Part shown: positions 15,075 through 18,094 of the stretch, piece by piece
Position numbering within the stretch: the stretch's first letter is position 1
Layout: every line of letters begins with the position of its first letter
Assembly: GCA_002335115.1 (NCBI GenBank)
Contig: DDCR01000066.1
Coordinates: 1-18,094 of the forward strand
Length of the DNA stretch: 18,094 nt
Direction of reading: 5' to 3'
DNA from: Oceanospirillaceae bacterium UBA2001
GTDB lineage: Bacteria; Pseudomonadota; Gammaproteobacteria; Pseudomonadales; Balneatricaceae
Program-made: the position numbers and the translations under genes
The notes under the pieces: model-generated
The model's database searches: none
What the model saw: the letters and a program-made list of their open reading frames with translations, nothing else
What the model was told of the DNA's origin: nothing

Positions 15075-15120
15075 GTGGCTCAATAGCAACCAAAGGTTAA
15101 ATGACTCACTGGCAAGCCAC
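15075..15120. terminator. Possible shared hairpin between convergent genes
   Basis: GTGGCT (15075-15080) can pair with AGCCAC (15115-15120), enclosing a small AACC-AAA-GGTT hairpin (15088-15098). It lies between the convergent stops at 15072 and 15106. There is no T-run on either strand, so support is limited. Confidence 0.25.
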
Positions 15121-15717
15121 CTTAGCCGCATCAACGCGGTTTGATGCCAAACTTAAGCCATATTTACGCTTCACTTTAATGTATAAATCAACATAAGCAA
15201 CGCACCGACCATGAGCAAAGCGATAACCTGAATGACGCAGCTTAGTAATAAATTTTAGCGGCTTAAAGGCACTTTTTAACGTGCGGTTTACATAGGGTAC
15301 TGCGGCCACATGATTCAATGGATCATTGGCAAAGGCGCGTTTCTGCACAAAGTTCCAGCCCTTGCCACCAGAAAGGTGGGCATCTTTTAAAGCTACCACA
15401 TGATCCACATCAGTGGCGTTACCACTCACTCCCGTATACCAACCTACAAGTGAACTCGATAAAGGCGATGCAGACGATCGAAAACTCCAATTATCACGGT
15501 TATAAATGCCCGATAAGCTACTTTGCCCCAAGGTTTTATTACCTCTATTACCAGTTTGATCATCGGCTTTAGCATTGGCCTTATGACAATGGTATTGCTT
15601 TGCTTTTGTATCATTGTGGCAGCCCTCTGAGTTAAGGCGACCACCATGGGACCACACCTTAAAAGACACCATCAATAATAGGGCTATGATGGCCATAACC
15701 AAACCTCTCGTCTTCAT
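15106..15717 (-). CDS. Secreted HNH/DUF1524-type nuclease with N-terminal YHYH-like metal motif
   Basis: The product is 203 residues from ATG 15717. Residues 1-23 are a signal peptide with a V-x-S cleavage site, leaving His24 as mature residue 1. A His/Cys block follows: HGGRLNSEGCH (24-34) and YHCH (42-45), similar to the YHYH-type motif of secreted proteins. After a Gly/Ser linker comes a nuclease core: DVDHVVALKDAH (103-114), then FANDPLNHVAAVPYVNRT, matching the 'DxDHVVpLxdAw' and 'FANDPLNL..V....NR.K' blocks of DUF1524/GmrSD_C-like extracellular nucleases. Two further Cys (GRC and VACQ) could form a disulfide. The frame opens 9 codons earlier (ATG 15744), but that spoils the signal peptide and lacks a ribosome site; AAGTGG precedes 15717. 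A role in DNA uptake as nutrient or in competition is inference. Confidence 0.78.
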   Translation of the reverse strand: MKTRGLVMAIIALLLMVSFKVWSHGGRLNSEGCHNDTKAKQYHCHKANAKADDQTGNRGNKTLGQSSLSGIYNRDNWSFRSSASPLSSSLVGWYTGVSGNATDVDHVVALKDAHLSGGKGWNFVQKRAFANDPLNHVAAVPYVNRTLKSAFKPLKFITKLRHSGYRFAHGRCVAYVDLYIKVKRKYGLSLASNRVDAAKVACQ

Positions 15718-15804
15718 TAATACCACTTCTAGCCTATAATTCATGGTCGCTGCGCTACTTCAAATACGAAGGCAGCGCTTAATGACCTTAGGGTTTTACA
15801 TCAG

Positions 15805-15819
15805 TGACTGAATCAGTCA
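15805..15819. promoter_or_regulatory. 15-bp perfect palindrome in the nuclease leader
   Basis: TGACTGA-A-TCAGTCA has 7-bp arms around one base. It lies between the candidate promoter and the start codon of the nuclease gene, about 90 bp upstream of the ATG. It could be an operator for a dimeric regulator or an RNA hairpin in the leader. Confidence 0.5.
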
Positions 15820-15873
15820 ACGATGTTCGGGGTTACTGCAAGTGAGACTATGACGGCATCTATAAATTTTCTT

Positions 15874-15902
15874 TTTATAATTTGAATTACGATCAACGAC
15901 AA
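15874..15902 (-). promoter_or_regulatory. Candidate promoter of the secreted nuclease
   Basis: On the minus strand TTGTCG (15902-15897) is followed by a 17-nt spacer and TATAAA (15879-15874). This predicts a leader of about 150 nt that includes the 15805-15819 palindrome. Confidence 0.5.
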
Positions 15903-15947
15903 ATTTAAATTTCTTTTTTCACTATAATCTTTGGCGCACGTCATAAC

Positions 15948-15963
15948 TTATCTACTAAGATAA
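15948..15963. repeat. Inverted repeat downstream of the OmpA-domain gene
   Basis: TTATCT-ACTA-AGATAA has perfect 6-bp arms and a 4-nt loop, about 35 bp past the leftward OmpA-domain stop. No T-run follows on the minus strand, so it is a weak terminator or an operator for the nuclease promoter region. Confidence 0.35.
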
Positions 15964-15996
15964 CGCATTTTGTTTAACCATGTGTGTGATTTTGCA

Positions 15997-16842
15997 TTAA
16001 TCAATATGTCGAGTTTTGATAAATACCTGAACCCTGCGGCTTAACGTTAGGTCTTCGCCCCCCGTGCCCATGACTGGGGAGGTTTCACCTTTAGCAAACA
16101 TAGAAGTCACTTTGAGTTTTAAACCATCAAAGAACTGCGCCACACTGAGCATGCGCTCTTCAGATAATGTCATGTTGTAGCCTGCATCACCGCGAGTGTC
16201 GGCATGGCCTAGCACCTGCAGGGAAATCACTTTTTCAGCTTTTTTAGTGGCCATGCCTAATTGCGTAAGACTACTCGAGGCATCTTCAGTCAGCACTGCA
16301 CTGCCAGTGTCAAATAAGACTGTGGCCTTGTAATCGTGAAAGCTGTAATCAATTTTAGGTGGCTTAACAGCCGTCACCTTTACATTGGCATTACCAAGGG
16401 CAGGCGCTACTTCTTTAAGAACCTCCACTGCGGCTTTTGGCTGGGTCATAACAGCACTAGCAGCAATTACTTGTGCTGGCGCCTTTTTAATCACAGGGGC
16501 TTTTTTGAGCACTAGGGTTTTAGCCAGCTTAGGAGCTTGTTCTTGGGTGGCGATCATTGGCGTTGGTTCTGCTTCTGCATTAAATGCTTTAGTCACGGCT
16601 TTTTTGATGACGGCAAGTAATGAAGGCGATGGCTGCGTATTGGCGTTAGCTTTTACATTTGCCACCAGGCTTGTTTTATCTTGGAAATGAATGGTTCTAA
16701 TGGGGTTGCCGTTACCATCGACTATGGTTGAACCATTGCCGCTAGTCCATACGTCGTTATTGCCCGATGGACCTGCAGCCAATACTGGCATGGTGATCAT
16801 GGCGACGGTCATTGCTAAAACTAATTGGCTTTTGGTTTTCAT
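15997..16842 (-). CDS. OmpA-domain envelope protein
   Basis: The product is 281 residues. Residues 1-22 are a signal peptide ending VLA. Residues 24-160 are low-complexity and Ala/Lys/Val-rich, with no beta-barrel pattern and no lipobox Cys. Residues about 168-279 are an OmpA C-terminal peptidoglycan-binding domain: FDTGSA (177-182), GHADTRGD (212-219) with D215, SEER with R230, and SRRVQVF (268-274). D215 and R230 fit the diaminopimelate-binding pair. The protein is thus probably a periplasmic, wall-bound protein with an extended N-terminal region. It is not a porin. GAGG 8 nt before the ATG supports the start. A long upstream region (16843-17058) with direct repeats and palindromes suggests tight control. 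Confidence 0.85.
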   Translation of the reverse strand: MKTKSQLVLAMTVAMITMPVLAAGPSGNNDVWTSGNGSTIVDGNGNPIRTIHFQDKTSLVANVKANANTQPSPSLLAVIKKAVTKAFNAEAEPTPMIATQEQAPKLAKTLVLKKAPVIKKAPAQVIAASAVMTQPKAAVEVLKEVAPALGNANVKVTAVKPPKIDYSFHDYKATVLFDTGSAVLTEDASSSLTQLGMATKKAEKVISLQVLGHADTRGDAGYNMTLSEERMLSVAQFFDGLKLKVTSMFAKGETSPVMGTGGEDLTLSRRVQVFIKTRHID

Positions 16843-16869
16843 GTTAAATTCCTCTTTGGCTGTAGGTTT

Positions 16870-16884
16870 CCCAAGTCGTTTGGG
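16870..16884. repeat. Hairpin in the OmpA-gene leader
   Basis: CCCAA (16870-16874) pairs with TTGGG (16880-16884) across a 5-nt loop, about 28 bp before the OmpA-domain ATG and just upstream of its ribosome site. It could stabilise the mRNA or modulate initiation. Confidence 0.4.
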
Positions 16885-16930
16885 TTACTGATTAAGTTAG
16901 AGTTATTTAACCTGATAAGTGTGAACCTTC

Positions 16931-16980
16931 TCTGAATAGACTCTGAATTCTTCGTGATCAATGATGAAGATAGTCTGAAT
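16931..16980 (-). promoter_or_regulatory. Three TCTGAAT direct repeats, OmpR/PhoB-like spacing
   Basis: TCTGAAT occurs at 16931-16937, 16942-16948 and 16974-16980. The first two are 7-bp repeats with a 4-bp spacer (11-bp period), the layout of sites for OmpR/PhoB-type response regulators. The third is 32 bp further, close to three helical turns. They lie 90-140 bp upstream of the OmpA-domain gene. The base sequence is not a pho box. Confidence 0.45.
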
Positions 16981-16996
16981 TTCACATGATTCTTTG

Positions 16997-17012
16997 AAAC
17001 TAAGCTTAGTTT
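16997..17012. promoter_or_regulatory. 16-bp perfect palindrome
   Basis: AAACTAAGCTTAGTTT is fully self-complementary. It lies 17 bp beyond the third TCTGAAT repeat in the same upstream region of the OmpA-domain gene, so an operator for a dimeric regulator is plausible. Confidence 0.4.
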
Positions 17013-17059
17013 TAAGACTTTTAATCTAATTTTAGGCAGGCAGAGTTAAAACTGCAGAT

Positions 17060-17086
17060 GGGATTGGGATTGGGATTGAAAATGGG
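17060..17086 (+). repeat. GGGATT tandem repeat with G-quadruplex potential
   Basis: Three GGGATT units (17060-17077) are followed by a fourth GGG at 17084-17086. The G-runs at 17060, 17066, 17072 and 17084 with loops of 3, 3 and 9 nt fit a three-tier quadruplex pattern on the plus strand. No gene covers it. Confidence 0.6.
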
Positions 17087-17308
17087 TTTAGAGTTGATCT
17101 TGGCGCTGTTATAAAAGTTATCCGAGACTTTATTGCTGACCCATACATCATGCACATTACTTATAACTCATCAAAACGACGTATAGATCACTTTGCGTCT
17201 GTGTAAGTATTATTGAAATACAACAATGCCCTGTAAATACCGTTGCTTGGCAACACTAATACTGTTAGATTAGCGGCCGCTTTCACCTTAGATAACAATG
17301 GAGTTGTT
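17087..17308. other. Intergenic stretch before the small membrane protein
   Basis: No frame of note. It holds a small hairpin, GTTGC-TTG-GCAAC (17242-17254), and the 10-bp palindrome AGCGGCCGCT (17272-17281). A possible weak promoter for the following small gene is TTGCTT (17245-17250) with TAGATT 17 nt later. Confidence 0.4.
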
Positions 17309-17431
17309 ATGGACACCACTATAGCGGTTGCCGCTGGAATTGCTGTTGTATTTATTTACTTAATACTTTTACTAGCAAAGGCGCGAAGAAAACGTTCATT
17401 GAATCGTATCAGTTCTAAATGGGAACTATAG
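17309..17431 (+). CDS. 40-residue single-span membrane protein
   Basis: ATG 17309 has GGAG 5 nt upstream, and the frame ends in TAG. Residues 5-24 form one hydrophobic helix (AVAAGIAVVFIYLILLLAKA-like). It is followed by the basic tail RRKRSLNR, predicting N-out, C-in topology. The frame is open 22 codons further to a TTG, but that lies in a hairpin without a ribosome site. I do not recognise a family. The good ribosome site and the textbook positive-inside tail argue for a real gene. A type I toxin or a small regulator of a membrane complex are both possible. Confidence 0.6.
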   Translation: MDTTIAVAAGIAVVFIYLILLLAKARRKRSLNRISSKWEL

Positions 17432-17440
17432 GTTTTCAAC

Positions 17441-17457
17441 CTGACAAACTTTGTCAG
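17441..17457 (+). terminator. Hairpin after the small membrane protein gene
   Basis: CTGACAAA-C-TTTGTCAG is a 17-bp inverted repeat with 8-bp arms, 10 bp past the TAG. A second pair, ATCAC (17462-17466) with GTGAT (17477-17481), follows. The T-run is absent, so it is terminator-like at best. Confidence 0.4.
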
Positions 17458-17508
17458 TAATATCACACCAACATTAGTGATTTGACGCAGGGTCATTGCA
17501 ACTGATGG

Positions 17509-17547
17509 CTCTGATCTACTCTTATATTATTTGAACTACTCTGATCT
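17509..17547. repeat. 9-bp direct repeat 30 bp apart
   Basis: CTCTGATCT occurs at 17509-17517 and 17539-17547, a 30-bp period close to three helical turns. It lies between the stop of the small membrane protein and the stop of the leftward small gene. Function unknown. Confidence 0.4.
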
Positions 17548-17581
17548 GAGCTGGCTGCGAGGTTCTAAAGAGCCTTGTGGG

Positions 17582-17749
17582 TCATTCTTTTAATGCTTCT
17601 ATCTGCTCACGTATTTTCTCAGCTTCTTGGGTTGTCATAGAATATCCCATGATGTCTCCCTTTCGTTGCAATTGCATTGCATCAAACAATAGCTTTTCGT
17701 ATTGCTTTTGTAGCTTTTTTGCTGGGTCTTTTTTAAACAATCCAAACAT
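17582..17749 (-). CDS. Small DUF6435/Lacal_2735-like protein
   Basis: The product is 55 residues. It begins MFGLFKKDPAKKLQKQYEKL, continues DAMQLQRKGDIMGYS and ends TTQEAEKIREQIEALKE. This is the pattern I know from Lacal_2735-family (DUF6435) proteins of marine bacteria: an aromatic start, a lysine-rich helix, the 'A...QR.GDI..Y' middle and a second acidic helix. Two helices packing as a hairpin are expected; function is unknown. The frame ends in TGA at 17584-17582. AAGAG lies about 10 nt before the ATG. It is alone on its strand. Confidence 0.75.
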   Translation of the reverse strand: MFGLFKKDPAKKLQKQYEKLLFDAMQLQRKGDIMGYSMTTQEAEKIREQIEALKE

Positions 17750-18094
17750 GGCATTTGACTCTTTGTGTTGATCTTAATTCTGGTTGATGAGTATACATTG
17801 GGTGGCTTTGGATTCCAGAGATTTCTAAGGCTTTTTAGGCCCCTATTTGTGCAGCAATAGCTTTATTGAGCTAGGGGAGAGAGGAATTAAACTGAGTTTG
17901 AAGATGCAACGGTTGTAACCGCCTTTGAAATGGTGTCATAAAGAGAATAATACCTGCCACAAACAAAGCCAGAACTTCATGGGTCAACCTTTAACCTATA
18001 AACATCTCACTTTGCGGGTATACTCTTTACCCGTGCAGTTATTTTGGTTGGGCCTCGCCCTACTTTTATCTATGAAGTAAATTGAATTTACTTT
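17750..18094. other. Gene-poor right end with several inverted repeats
   Basis: No convincing gene. A nested inverted repeat spans 17840-17877: CCCCTA with TAGGGG outside, CAATA with TATTG inside (17855-17868). CGGTT-GT-AACCG lies at 17910-17921. CGGGTA (18015-18020) pairs with TACCCG (18028-18033) across 7 nt and includes a TATACT -10-like box, perhaps for a gene beyond the window. A 33-codon frame at 17979-18080 lacks a ribosome site. Confidence 0.45.

Noticed and set aside
17273..17280. GCGGCCGC (NotI site) as a sign of cloning vector sequence
   Set aside because: The flanks are ordinary native DNA leading into a small gene; a single 8-bp palindrome occurs by chance.
17979..18080. 33-codon plus-strand frame with a hydrophobic end
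   Set aside because: No ribosome site, it contains a hairpin, and too short to support without conservation data.
1..18094. CRISPR array, tRNA, rRNA, integrase or transposase gene
   Set aside because: No regularly spaced repeats of CRISPR size, no T-loop/acceptor pattern and no recombinase motifs were seen on either strand.

Overview
This window looks like chromosomal DNA from a mid-GC, probably marine gammaproteobacterium of the Oceanospirillales type. The evidence is the gene set and order (dnaX-ybaB-recR-rnd-ycgL-ycgN), the FadD, YafJ, YcgL and YcgN families, and a PsrA-type operator at fadD. The exact genus cannot be read from the sequence.

Layout. (1) 1-1480: a secreted PQQ-type aldose sugar dehydrogenase on the minus strand, with a short Cys-containing frame directly in front of it. 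(2) 1485-3996: fadD with a PsrA-type palindrome over its promoter, then a YafJ-like class II glutamine amidotransferase. (3) 4018-7383: an envelope block, transcribed leftwards, of a membrane-anchored von Willebrand A protein, a membrane-anchored M23 endopeptidase and a bactofilin. The last two overlap by 55 bp. Two related hairpin-bearing intergenic repeats flank this block. (4) 7379-12390: a compact leftward operon dnaX-ybaB-recR-rnd-ycgL-ycgN. It has a TATAAT box in front and an intrinsic terminator behind, and links clamp loading, recombinational repair, RNA processing and two small conserved proteins. (5) 12484-14366: an EamA exporter and a class IV aminotransferase that resembles (R)-selective amine transaminases, in one unit. 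(6) 14367-18094: an accessory-like, gene-poor stretch. It holds a ribbon-helix-helix gene behind four phased 9-bp repeats, an unidentified partner gene, a secreted HNH-type nuclease, an OmpA-domain protein, a 40-residue membrane protein, a 55-residue DUF6435-like protein, and many palindromes and direct repeats.

Nothing here is clearly an undescribed multi-gene system. The best candidates for something new are the possibly leaderless ribbon-helix-helix pair with its repeat operator (14581-15072), the secreted nuclease whose predicted mature N-terminus is a histidine, the Cys-containing frame abutting the sugar dehydrogenase, and the regulatory DNA at 16.9-17.1 kb. All functions are inferred from sequence reading; no searches were run.
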